Assembly (NCBI GenBank): GCA_009760855.2
Contig: WPIO01000227.1
Coordinates: 15,001-79,000 of the forward strand
Direction: 5' to 3'
DNA: 64,000 bases
Source: Cristatella mucedo
Taxonomy: Eukaryota > Bryozoa > Phylactolaemata > Cristatellidae
This document shows, piece by piece, positions 46,905-53,966 of the stretch; position 1 is the stretch's first letter; every line of letters starts with the position of its first letter. The notes below the pieces were generated by a model. The model made no database searches and was not told the origin of the DNA. It saw only the letters and a list, made by a program, of their open reading frames with translations. Position numbers and translations under genes: made by a program.

Positions 46905-47272
46905 GGTCAAACAAAAGTTATAAATCAAAGCGACACAGACCAACGTGACCTTCCGTTAGACGACCTCATTAGCTCTACAATCAAGTCAGCCTACTTCCAG
47001 GTACATTGCGTTACTGAAATGTGGGCTTGTGTAGGTAGGGATAGCCTTTCACTGTTGGTCCATGCATTTATGACATCACGTCTTGACTTCTGTAAGTCAC
47101 TGCTTTCTCGCCTACTGGCATTCTGAAATCAAGCACTTCCAGCTGGTCCAAAAGTCTTCAGCTACACTTGTCTGTCATGAGTATCGCTGTTGCCAAATCG
47201 CAGCACTTCTCTCCTACCTGCACTGGCTACGGCTCAAGCAACGGATTGACTTCTAGGTTTTGTCGCTCACTT
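46905..47272 (+). pseudogene. Second LINE 3' fragment (RT C-terminus), different family
   Basis: The plus strand reads LVHAFMTSRLDFCKSLLSRL at about 47050-47120. After a frame change it reads FQLVQKSSATLVCHEYRCCQ and LLSYLHWLRLKQRIDF, up to a TAG near 47255. These are the conserved SRLDYCNSLL, LQxVQxxAA and LHWLPxxxRI motifs found behind the RT core in CR1/L2/Jockey-like elements. It differs strongly from the copies at 7966 and 47918, so it is another LINE lineage. It is truncated at both ends and frameshifted. Confidence 0.8.
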
Positions 47273-47640
47273 TGAGGTCCCTTCGTTCCATGCTGCCTGT
47301 GTTCATGCCGCCACTGTCCACGGGGCATGCGTCCTTGCTGCCAATGGCCATGTGGCCTCTGTCCCTGCTGCAACTTTGCAGGCTGCCACTGCCCAAGCAG
47401 CCACAGGCCATGCTGCCACTGTCGATTCTGCCTGTGTCCATGCTGCCTCTGTCCAAGCTGCCTCTGGCCATGCTGCCACAGGTGATGCTGCCACTGTCAA
47501 TGCTGGCTGTATCCATGCAGCCACTGGCCATGCTGCCTGTGGGCCTGTTGCCACTGCCGATTGTGCCAGTGACTATAGTGCCACTGTCCATTCTGCCTCT
47601 GGCCCATGCTGCCACTATCTATGCCGCCACTTTTAATGCT
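47273..47640. repeat. 15-bp minisatellite (atgctgccactgtcc type)
   Basis: About 24 tandem variants of a 15-bp unit. The reading MLPLS runs open on the plus strand for 150 codons and a GSM-type reading runs open on the minus strand. Both are products of a unit divisible by three with no stop. The array starts directly where the LINE fragment ends. The next 75 bp, to about 47715, are non-repetitive and unrecognised. Confidence 0.9.
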
Positions 47641-47714
47641 TTTACGGTACTTGATGACCTTGTGCATGCTCCTAATATATCCTATAGTGTTATAAACGGT
47701 TTCGACGATTAATT

Positions 47715-47917
47715 AATTATCTTACTATTAGCTCCTTCGTGGCGCTACGAGTACGATATCTCCCCTGCAAAAACCATTTACGATATTTCTTTCCTTCCGG
47801 AAAAATATATTCTTTATTGTTATATTATGTCCTAACAAACACTTCATTATCCTATTGGCAGTTCCTTCAAACCGTGGGTGCTTCGAGTAAGCTATCTCCC
47901 CTGCTAAAAGCATTTAT
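47715..47917 (+). repeat. Satellite C (~132-bp unit), left portion 1
   Basis: Two partial units with the satellite C landmarks tatctcccctgc...aaaaccatttac, ttccggaaa.atatat and ggtagatcct-like segments. These are the same motifs as in the long array at 53967-55655. The array is cut by the LINE at 47918. Confidence 0.85.
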
Positions 47918-48555
47918 TCCCTTTTGGCTGGGCTACCAAAGAAAGCTATTATGCCACTACAGCGGACTATGAATATGGCTGCAAGGCTGGTCTTCAAGTC
48001 CCAGCGGTTTGAGCACGTGTCACCTCTGCTGAAAGAGCTAGGATGGTTGCCGGTTGAGCAAAGGATACAGAGCAAAGTTCTTATGCTGACCCACAATGCC
48101 CGCCACGGCTTGGCTCCTTCATACCTAGCTGAACTGCTGCATCAGTTTCAGCCTGTTTGCGCCCTCGGGTCCTGTGTGGACAATAAATTAGCTGTCCCAT
48201 TCCTCCGCTTAAAGACAGTTGGCGACAGAAGCTTTAGCTCTGCAGGTCCTAGACTGTGGAACTTCCACAATTCTTACGAAACGACATCTACTCTCCAACT
48301 GCCGACTATGGCACATCTTTTTCAGCGGTCCTGAACTGCTACTTCTATGCAACTCATTACCTCAACTGCTCTCCTAACTCCGCTATGCTTCCCACTTTCC
48401 CTTTGTTGCGTGAGACGAAGTCTGTGTGCTACCGAATGCGTACCGAAAGGCACTTAGGCTGTGAGTGGGCTATACAAAACTCTCCTGCGTAACACCCACA
48501 TGGTCTCTATGACTTTGTGGAGTTACTGACAGAGATACATTACATTACATTACAT
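47918..48555 (+). pseudogene. LINE 3' end (non-LTR RT C-terminus), copy 2
   Basis: The same LINE family as 7966-8668. It starts later (cccttttggctggg) and ends with the ACATT microsatellite tail (attacattacattacat) that is typical for CR1-like 3' ends. The frame reads AGLPKKAIMPLQRT, then FEHVSPLLKELGWLPVEQRI, then GLAPSYLAELLHQF, and frameshifts near 48265 before continuing to INxSPA. Satellite C is interrupted within its catttacgc segment and resumes directly after the tail with gacgcacttttttcttccgg. The insertion is therefore clean and younger than the satellite. It holds no catalytic domain. Confidence 0.9.
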
Positions 48556-48918
48556 GACGCACTTTTTTCTTCCGGAAATATATATCCTTTGTTGCTATTT
48601 CATAGTCTCACTGAATTCATCATCTCGCTAGTAGATCCTTCAAACCGCGGGCATTACGTGTAAGTTACCTCCCCTGCTAGAACTATTTACGCTTCTTTTA
48701 TCTTCCGGAAAGATATATTCTTTCTTGTAATAAAGATTCTCAATAAATAGTTCATCGTCACGCTGGTAGATCCTTTAAACCGCAGGCGTTGCGGATAACC
48801 TCTCTCCCCTGATTAACCTTTTTACGCTTCTTTTTTCTTCCCCAAATGTATATATCCTTTAGTGTTATTAATAGACTCCATAACGGATTCATTATCTTGC
48901 TGGTAGATCCTTTAAACC
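48556..48918 (+). repeat. Satellite C, left portion 2
   Basis: Nearly three units with landmark spacing of about 132 bp (cccctgctagaac near 48670 and cccctgattaacc near 48803). The last unit stops after ggtagatcctttaaaccg at about 48918, where the AT-rich island begins. Confidence 0.88.
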
Positions 48919-49183
48919 GAGTAGATATAAAATGAATGGCATGTAGCTTAGAGCCCAATCGAATGACGTCATCAATTAAACATATCGTTCTCCGATAAAC
49001 AATCTCGCTATCGTTTCTCATCATCCGATTCATTTAATGGCTGCGGTCATTCTTGAGACCCTATTCTCCATACCTTTCATTTTAAATCTACTTAGAGTTG
49101 TTTAGGTTGATGTGACTACATAAGAGTAAAAAATAGTTGCAATCAAATAAATATTTGATTAGATAAATTTTCTATCTTTATAT
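48919..49183. other. Leader of the viral island, no gene
   Basis: About 265 bp between the satellite edge and the first viral reading frame. It contains a perfect 8-bp inverted repeat with a 2-nt spacer (ATCAAATA/TATTTGAT) at 49142-49159, directly upstream of the promoter-like tctatctttatat. No open frame is recognisable. Confidence 0.5.
49171..49183 (+). promoter_or_regulatory. TATA-like promoter candidate before gene A
   Basis: The sequence tctatctttatat abuts the ATG at 49184. A short AT-rich motif directly at the start codon is a common arrangement for promoters in compact DNA viruses. It is not tested here, and the surrounding DNA is AT-rich, so chance occurrence is possible. Confidence 0.35.
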
Positions 49184-49771
49184 ATGTCTCAAAACGTTGA
49201 TAACTTTATGCGACGGGAGGATGACAAATTTAGAGATCATGCAAAACGTATTAGAGGAGAGGTAATAGAACGTACAGTTCTTCTTCCAAAATATGCTTTC
49301 TCAAAAGACAGTGTAGATGCATTGATTGCAAGTTTACGATCACCAACATCTATAAAACTAGATAATCCTATTTCTAAGAAAACCGTTAAGCCTAAAATCG
49401 GGTGATCTTTCGATAAAGAATCCAAAAAGGTGATGAAAATACAAGAAACAGGAAATACAAGAAACAGGAAAATACAAGAAACAGAAAATACAAGAAACAG
49501 GTTGTTTTTAGGAAAATCTTCGGATGGTAAATTCTTAGATTATGAATAAATTGGACTAGATAAGAACGTAATTGATTTTGATGTAATATATGAAAAGATT
49601 GGAGCTGAACTAAAATCAGTTGTTAAAGAATTACTTAAAAACAAGAGTGGCTTAACAATTACCCTTGTTATTTCGCCTGTTTTAGTTTCAGAAAGTGGTG
49701 CGTTTAATTACCAACCATTTGCAGGAGTAAGTAATTTAAAAATAAAAAGAGTTTCAGATACTAATAGATAA
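49184..49771 (+). pseudogene. Viral gene A, unknown function, two in-frame stops
   Basis: A frame of about 195 codons from ATG 49184 to TAA 49769-49771, interrupted by TGA at 49403-49405 and TAA at 49547-49549 but otherwise continuous. The N-terminal part is charged (MSQNVDNFMRREDDKF) and the last third is a plausible globular segment with alternating hydrophobic residues (LTITLVISPVLVSES). A local run of four 16-17-bp direct repeats at 49436-49500 lies in the middle. I do not recognise the family. Position first in the fragment and codon-like continuity past the stops argue that it was a real gene. Confidence 0.55.
49436..49500 (+). repeat. Four tandem 16-17-bp repeats inside gene A
   Basis: Four near-identical copies of aatacaagaaacagg with slightly different joins. 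They read as IQETxNTRN-type residues in frame. Probably a recent slippage expansion in the decayed gene. Confidence 0.9.
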
Positions 49772-49779
49772 TAATTAGA

Positions 49780-50090
49780 ATGCCATTTGCATCTTTTAAA
49801 AAGAAAATAGAGGAATGGTTAGAAAGAGGTTTTAATTGGATTTTAGTAGGAAATAATGCTATTTTTGCAAAGTTTTCTTATTTTCGTCATAAATTCGGCA
49901 GTAGTTACTTACCAATGCCAGAAGGATTAGAAAAAAGAGATCAAAAATTAATATAAAAAATGAATCAGATAATTTTTGTGCTTTATGGTGTGTGTTAAGG
50001 TTTGTACACTGGAGAGATAACCATCCAGCGTCTATTGCCGATTTAAAGGAAATATTACATGAGAAATATTCACTAAATCTAATTTTTTAA
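49780..50090 (+). pseudogene. Viral gene B, Polinton polymerase-associated segment, truncated
   Basis: ATG 49780 opens a frame that reads FASFKKKIEEWLERGFNWIL and a GSSYLPMPEGLEKR segment, and meets a TAA at 49954-49956. One base away in frame the reading continues through a stretch with D, C and W spaced as NESDNFCALWCVLRFVHW, then ADLKEILHEKY, to TAA 50088-50090. The arrangement of Gly-Ser-Ser-Tyr, a Leu-Pro element, and N-x-x-D-x-x-C-x-x-W resembles a conserved segment found near the N-terminus of polymerase-linked proteins in invertebrate Polinton-like elements. Only about 100 codons remain and no catalytic polymerase motif is present. A single-base shift in an A-run near 49955 is the main break. 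Confidence 0.5.
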
Positions 50091-50127
50091 ATAAACTAAA
50101 AAAGTTAGGCCATCACTTGCTATTCAA

Positions 50128-50675
50128 ATGGAAAAAAAGGAAGAAGCTAAAAAAGTATTAGAGCAAGCGCAAAGAGCAATTAAAACACATGTAGGTATTT
50201 CTAATATAGTAAAAAAAGGATTTGCTGCTATTGCAGGTGGTAAGCCTAAAAAGACAGTAAGTATTGCAAATCAAGCTAAGACACATGCTCCTAATCCAGA
50301 GGTAAGAGAAGCAATTGATTCACTGAAAAAAAGGATTGCAGATTATCTTAATGTTAATCCTTCAACTGATATGAAACCTAGGAAGATAGTTAAAAAGGCA
50401 AAAGTTGTTAAAGAACTAGTTGTGCCAGTTGTAAAGAACCAGTTGTGCCAGTTGATAAAGAACCCGTTGTTAAACAACAAGTTGTTAAATCTGATTCAGA
50501 TTTACTAAAAGATAAGAAACAATATATTCTTGATGAAATTAAAAGAAGAGGACCTGTATCTATTTGCAATGTAATGAAAGCTGTAGAAAATATTAGAGTA
50601 AAAGATAAAAAGTCTTTTAGTTCTAATGCTGAAAATTTACTTGAAAAAATTAGAAGAATTAAATCAAAAAATTAA
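50128..50675 (+). pseudogene. Viral gene C, Lys-rich basic protein, frameshifted
   Basis: ATG 50128 opens a Lys/Ala-rich frame (KKEEAKKVLEQAQRAIKTH...). Around 50420-50445 a degenerate direct repeat encoding VVP/EPVV-type residues coincides with a change of frame. The second part (50445-50675) continues with KDKKQYILDEIKRRGPVSIC and ends KIRRIKSKN. High lysine content and low complexity suit a nucleic-acid-binding core protein, but this is inference. The shift probably came from slippage in the repeat. Confidence 0.5.
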
Positions 50676-50927
50676 ACAGAGGACTTTGTCTATAGCTATC
50701 TTGTTGGTAGTAGGTGGAGATCAGGTTTTGGAATAGATATAGTTCCATTGATTGGGAAATCTAAAAAAGAAGTACTTGATAAACTTGATTTATAGCTTCG
50801 TGAACTTGCAGCTGGAAATAGAGGTGTAATAAGTTCAATCAGTTCTGCTGTTGACTATCTTGCTACATCTCGAAAAGCTCCAAAGAAATATATTGCAAAG
50901 ATAAACAACCTTTTTTATAGTATATAG
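50676..50927 (+). pseudogene. Viral gene D fragment, unknown
   Basis: In the same frame as the second half of gene C and directly after its TAA, about 80 codons read YSYLVGSRWRSGFGIDIVPL, then a KKEVLDKL segment. TAG at 50793-50795 interrupts, and the reading continues with ELAAGNRGVISSISSAVDYL to TAG 50925-50927. There is no start codon at the front, so it is an N-terminally truncated gene or the C-terminus of gene C beyond a stop. The family is not recognised. Confidence 0.45.
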
Positions 50928-50969
50928 AAATTAGTGACTTGGTACAAATTGTTAGCGAAATTTTAAGGA

Positions 50970-51812
50970 ATGTTAAAATTATTTGCAGAACTAGTCAAGC
51001 AAGTAAAAGAAGGATATGTTTTTAATATACCTGATACTACTAATCCTATTAAATTTAATATAAATACACCAATATTATTAAGAGGTAAAAACTTTAAGAT
51101 TTGTTGTAAGAAGTTCAGTGGAACAAACAATAAAAAAAATGTATCTGTATCTAATAATACATTTGTTTATAGAATAGCAGGTGGATCAGAACAAACAGTA
51201 ACAATCAAACCTGGAATTTATACTGCAATTACAGATGATTTAAATATTGGTGTTCTAGATATAATTACCAATTCAGTTAAACAATCATCTACAACTGATA
51301 AATGTATTCTTACTTATGACAGTTCTACTGCTAATTCATTGATTACTATGCCTGTTAGTTGGACATTCCTTGCTAGTAAGTCTAGTAAACTTGGTAGTAT
51401 ACTTTGTATACTTGATAAGCAAGTAAACTTGGTGTTACAAGTGCTGCTTATACAACTGATCCCAAGTTTTCAGATATGTATCCTGGTGTTACTACTGTTG
51501 TTTGTAAACCTAATACAAAGTTTACATCTGAAGGAGACATCAATATTTCAAATTTAGGTACAATACTTGAAAGTTGTAATTTTAGTAGCTAGTGGAACTA
51601 TTTTTATAGGTGGAAGAGAAACACAAGTATTAAGAAGTTTTCCTTATGATTTCTATCCGTGGGAAAGAATGCTATATGAACCAACTACTGTTGAATATCA
51701 TAATGTAGCAAGTGATTCTATTTCTACTATAAAAATTACTGATCAGAATTTGAGTGTGTTATATTTTAATTCTGAAGAAGTTACGGTTGTTATAGAAATT
51801 CTTGAAGTTTAA
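50970..51812 (+). pseudogene. Viral gene E, candidate minor capsid protein, two frameshifts
   Basis: ATG 50970 starts a beta-rich frame (YVFNIPDTTNPIKFNINTPI and TVTIKPGIYTAI). The reading leaves this frame near 51425, runs in another to about 51573, and returns to the first to end at 51812 (ISTIKITDQNLSVLYF, then VVIEILEV). Total about 280 codons. Two features recur in gene F: an early TIxPGxY segment and a C-terminal ITDxxxxxV...IEIL segment, so the two are paralogues. Size, beta-rich composition and position upstream of the capsid gene suggest a virion surface or vertex protein. This is inferred, not proven. Confidence 0.55.
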
Positions 51813-51823
51813 TATAGAAAATG
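51808..51823 (+). promoter_or_regulatory. Promoter-like TATAGAAA before gene F
   Basis: The sequence aatatagaaa runs directly into the ATG at 51821 and is only nine bases behind the stop of gene E. The same tatagaaaa sequence precedes the capsid gene at 53350. Shared motifs at two start codons of adjacent viral genes suggest a common late promoter element. Confidence 0.35.
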
Positions 51824-52720
51824 TCAATAAGATAAACAGGAACAAGCAGTTCTGAATTGAAAACATTATAACTACCGCTTATGCTGGGATCTGATTGAGG
51901 ATACAATAAAATTGGTTTACGTAGAGCAGAGCTCATCTATACTAATAAAGTAATATTAAATGTTATTGCTGGCTTTAATGATAAAATTTGGTTTAAGTGG
52001 TCAATGACTGATATAAGTACTGCAAATATTACAATTGCTCCTGGTTATTATGATTCAAACAAAAATGACTGCTGCTCTAAATAAAGCATTATCAGAACCT
52101 CAGTCAAAAACTATTGTTGCTCAAAATGGATCAACATCAACATCAACAGTTAGTGCTTTTTATGATACAACTAAAAGAAATAGCTCAGGTATAAAATTTA
52201 GTGTTGATACAGATGATAGAATATTAATGCAAGTAGTTGGTGATTATGCTGTTCTACTTCGAAGTAATGCTACTGTAACAAATTCAATTGGTGATACTCT
52301 TAGTATCAATTCAAATCAACAAGGAACATTTGATTCTGCTCTTGTAGGTGAGACACCATATGAAGCAATAGAAAAAGCAATGTACTTTGCTGGTATCTTT
52401 AAAGCAGGGAATAAATTGGTATTACCAGATAGTAAAGGAATACGATGGATGGGTGCTGATTGTGATTTAGTTGATCCTTTAAAGAATTACGTAGAAAGAA
52501 GAAAAGGGTTTTTAGAACAAAGCACATCTTTTTATATTATAGATATTGATTATATTAATCCAGCTGAAAATGTTGATTTACATATTCCTAATGTATTATA
52601 TCTACCAACGCGTGGTGATATAGATGCGATAGGTAATTTTATGATAAGTTTAACAGATCACATGGAAATGCTGTAAGTATTATTACTGATGTAGTTGCAA
52701 CAATAGAAATTTTAAAGTAA
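51821..52720 (+). pseudogene. Viral gene F, paralogue of gene E, stops and two frameshifts
   Basis: The frame from ATG 51821 is interrupted by TAA 51833-51835, TAA 51869-51871 and TGA 51896-51898, then reads GLRRAELIYTNKVILNVIAG and ITIAPGYYDSN. A shift near 52050-52056 moves the reading to a frame open until TAA 52674-52676. Near 52665 another shift gives the final segment ending ATIEILK at 52720. About 300 codons. The long middle part includes FSVDTDDRILMQVVGDYAVL and a SLTDHM segment. It shares TIxPGxY and the C-terminal ITD/LTD...IEIL pattern with gene E. Probably a capsid-associated beta-rich protein. Confidence 0.55.
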
Positions 52721-52729
52721 TACAGAGCA

Positions 52730-52942
52730 ATGGGTAGCTATGCGAGAGTTGGTCACGATAGAATATATGGAGGTAAATATCGTGGTTCTGGAGCAAGGTT
52801 TGATGCTGCTGTAGATATCTTTATTAAAGTTTTAAATACTACAAGTAATGCTGTTGATGCAGGATTGAAAGTTGCAAGTAAAGGTATTGAAATGCATCAA
52901 GCAAGAAAACTTTGGAACTACAAACAAAGAAAGAATAGATAG
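52730..52942 (+). CDS. Viral gene G, 70-residue protein
   Basis: An intact short frame beginning MGSYARVGHDRIYGGKYRGS, nine bases after gene F, with an Ala/Val-rich middle (FDAAVDIFIKVLNTTSNAVD) that could form an amphipathic helix and a basic C-terminus. The N-terminus is Gly/Tyr/Arg-rich. No family is recognised. It overlaps by a few bases the upstream extension of gene H in another frame. It is one of only two intact frames in the island, but it is short, so survival could be chance. Confidence 0.45.
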   Translation: MGSYARVGHDRIYGGKYRGSGARFDAAVDIFIKVLNTTSNAVDAGLKVASKGIEMHQARKLWNYKQRKNR

Positions 52943-53355
52943 AACAAGATTATGCTAATAAAAGAAGAGAGATGGATGATAAACTTGAAGAAGATAGACG
53001 AAAGATAGAACTTGAATATGAACTTGAAAGAAAAAAAAAGGATGAAGGTAATGTCAGAAAGATTAAAGAGATGGATCTTGAATTAAAACGTATGATGCTT
53101 GAAAAGGTTACTAAGAAAAAATCTAAAAGATGTAGAAAAGCGAATATAGAAGAAGAACCAGAAGTAGAAGACTATTCAGAGACTCTTAAAGAGAATGACC
53201 CTAAAGCATATAAGGAAATAGCAAAAGTAATTAATGATAAAGCTGTTGTTCCTTATACTCCTCTAAGAGCTGATTGTTATGGTGGAAACATAAAGAAAAA
53301 AATAGGTGCTGGTTTTTATGTTCAAAGTAAAAAAAATTTTTTAGTTTTTATATAG
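52930..53355 (+). pseudogene. Viral gene H, charged coiled-coil protein
   Basis: An open frame from ATG 52972 to 53355 (127 codons) begins with a strongly charged helix (MDDKLEEDRRKIELEYELER) containing heptad-like spacing over about 60 residues, then a basic KKKSKR segment, an acidic EEEPEVEDYSE segment and a Gly-containing C-terminus (GAGFYV). The same helix pattern extends upstream in frame but is cut by TAG at 52936-52938, which also lies in the end of gene G. The true start may therefore lie further upstream or in gene G by frameshift. Function unknown; a scaffold or structural role is possible. Confidence 0.5.
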
Positions 53356-53362
53356 AAAATAA
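53346..53362 (+). promoter_or_regulatory. Promoter-like TATAGAAAA before the capsid gene
   Basis: The sequence ttttatatagaaaataa lies immediately upstream of ATG 53363 and overlaps the stop of gene H. It shares tatagaaaa with the start of gene F. Confidence 0.35.
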
Positions 53363-53966
53363 ATGGCAAGTGCATCTATCGATATTATACTTGAACTTGG
53401 AGATCCCGAGTTTCCTGATTATAAACCTAAAGACTATCAATTTGGAGAGTTGTATTAAGCTAATGGTAATGAAACTGATAGTATTGCAAGTAAATTAGTT
53501 ACATTCATTGTACCTGGTGAACAACAAACGTGTTATGTCCTATCTGATGGATATCTTTTACTTGAAGGTCAATTGCAAGCACAAGTTGCTGCTGGTGGAG
53601 CTTTTGCTTCTGCTGCAAACACTCTTTCTGTTGGTCTTGTCAACAATGCTGGTGCTTGGATGTTCAATAGTATGAGAATTAGACTTGGTACTTAAGAGAT
53701 TGAAAATATTCCTCTTACGCAAGATGTTGGAAGTGTTTCAACATTGATGGGACTACTTTGTTATCCAAATAATTATAATAGAACTGAAGTTCTTGCAACG
53801 GGATAGAAAAAAAATGAAGCCAGTTCAATCGATGATATGTATACTGGTCTTGGTTCATATACTAGTCCTGATGCTTCAAAAGCTACAACTTCAAACATTG
53901 GTTTTTTATATAGAACAACATTGTTGATAAGGCTGGACATTTTAGTATTGCTCTTCTTCTTTAGCC
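53363..53966 (+). pseudogene. Major capsid protein, N-terminal part, double-jelly-roll type
   Basis: ATG 53363 opens a frame with SKLVTFIVPGEQQ, then a YLLLEGQLQAQVAAG strand, then VGLVNNAGAWMFNSMRIRLG, followed by IENIPLTQDVGSVSTLMGLL. A NN...F/W...M element after a beta-strand, then a strand with a basic and Leu-Gly pattern, is characteristic of the first jelly-roll of Polinton/adintovirus-type capsid proteins. In-frame stops lie at TAA 53456-53458, TAA 53693-53695 and TAG 53804-53806. A frame change occurs near 53925. About 200 codons remain, whereas the family usually has 500 or more, so the C-terminal two thirds are missing. The break coincides with satellite C at about 53966. Confidence 0.7.

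Larger units (their letters stand above)
48919..53966 (+). mobile_element. Endogenous DNA virus fragment (Polinton/adintovirus-like), decayed
   Basis: An AT-rich island of about 5 kb, in sharp contrast to the surrounding DNA, with at least nine collinear plus-strand genes separated by short gaps. The last gene resembles the N-terminal part of the double-jelly-roll major capsid protein of Polinton/adintovirus-type viruses, including the proteins annotated in invertebrate genomes as F54H12.2-like. An early fragment resembles a conserved segment linked to Polinton-type DNA polymerases. Integrase, packaging ATPase, protease, the polymerase catalytic domain and terminal inverted repeats are not seen, so it is a partial copy. 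At least seven frameshifts and about ten in-frame stops mark it as non-functional, unless some are assembly errors. The family assignment is tentative, but viral origin is well supported by gene layout and capsid similarity. Confidence 0.72.

Noticed and set aside
47260-47712. 150-codon MLPLS repeat protein
   Set aside because: It is a product of a 15-bp minisatellite with both strands open. No start context or non-repeat domain is present.
49184-53806. Firm claim that TAA/TAG encode Gln in this virus
   Set aside because: CAA remains the commoner Gln codon in the same frames, TGA also interrupts frames, and frameshifts are present. Ordinary decay is the simpler reading.
49184-53966. Viral island as an intact, active virus
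   Set aside because: Multiple frameshifts and stops, no polymerase catalytic domain, integrase or ATPase, and no terminal repeats. Long-read sequencing errors could explain some frameshifts but not the missing genes.
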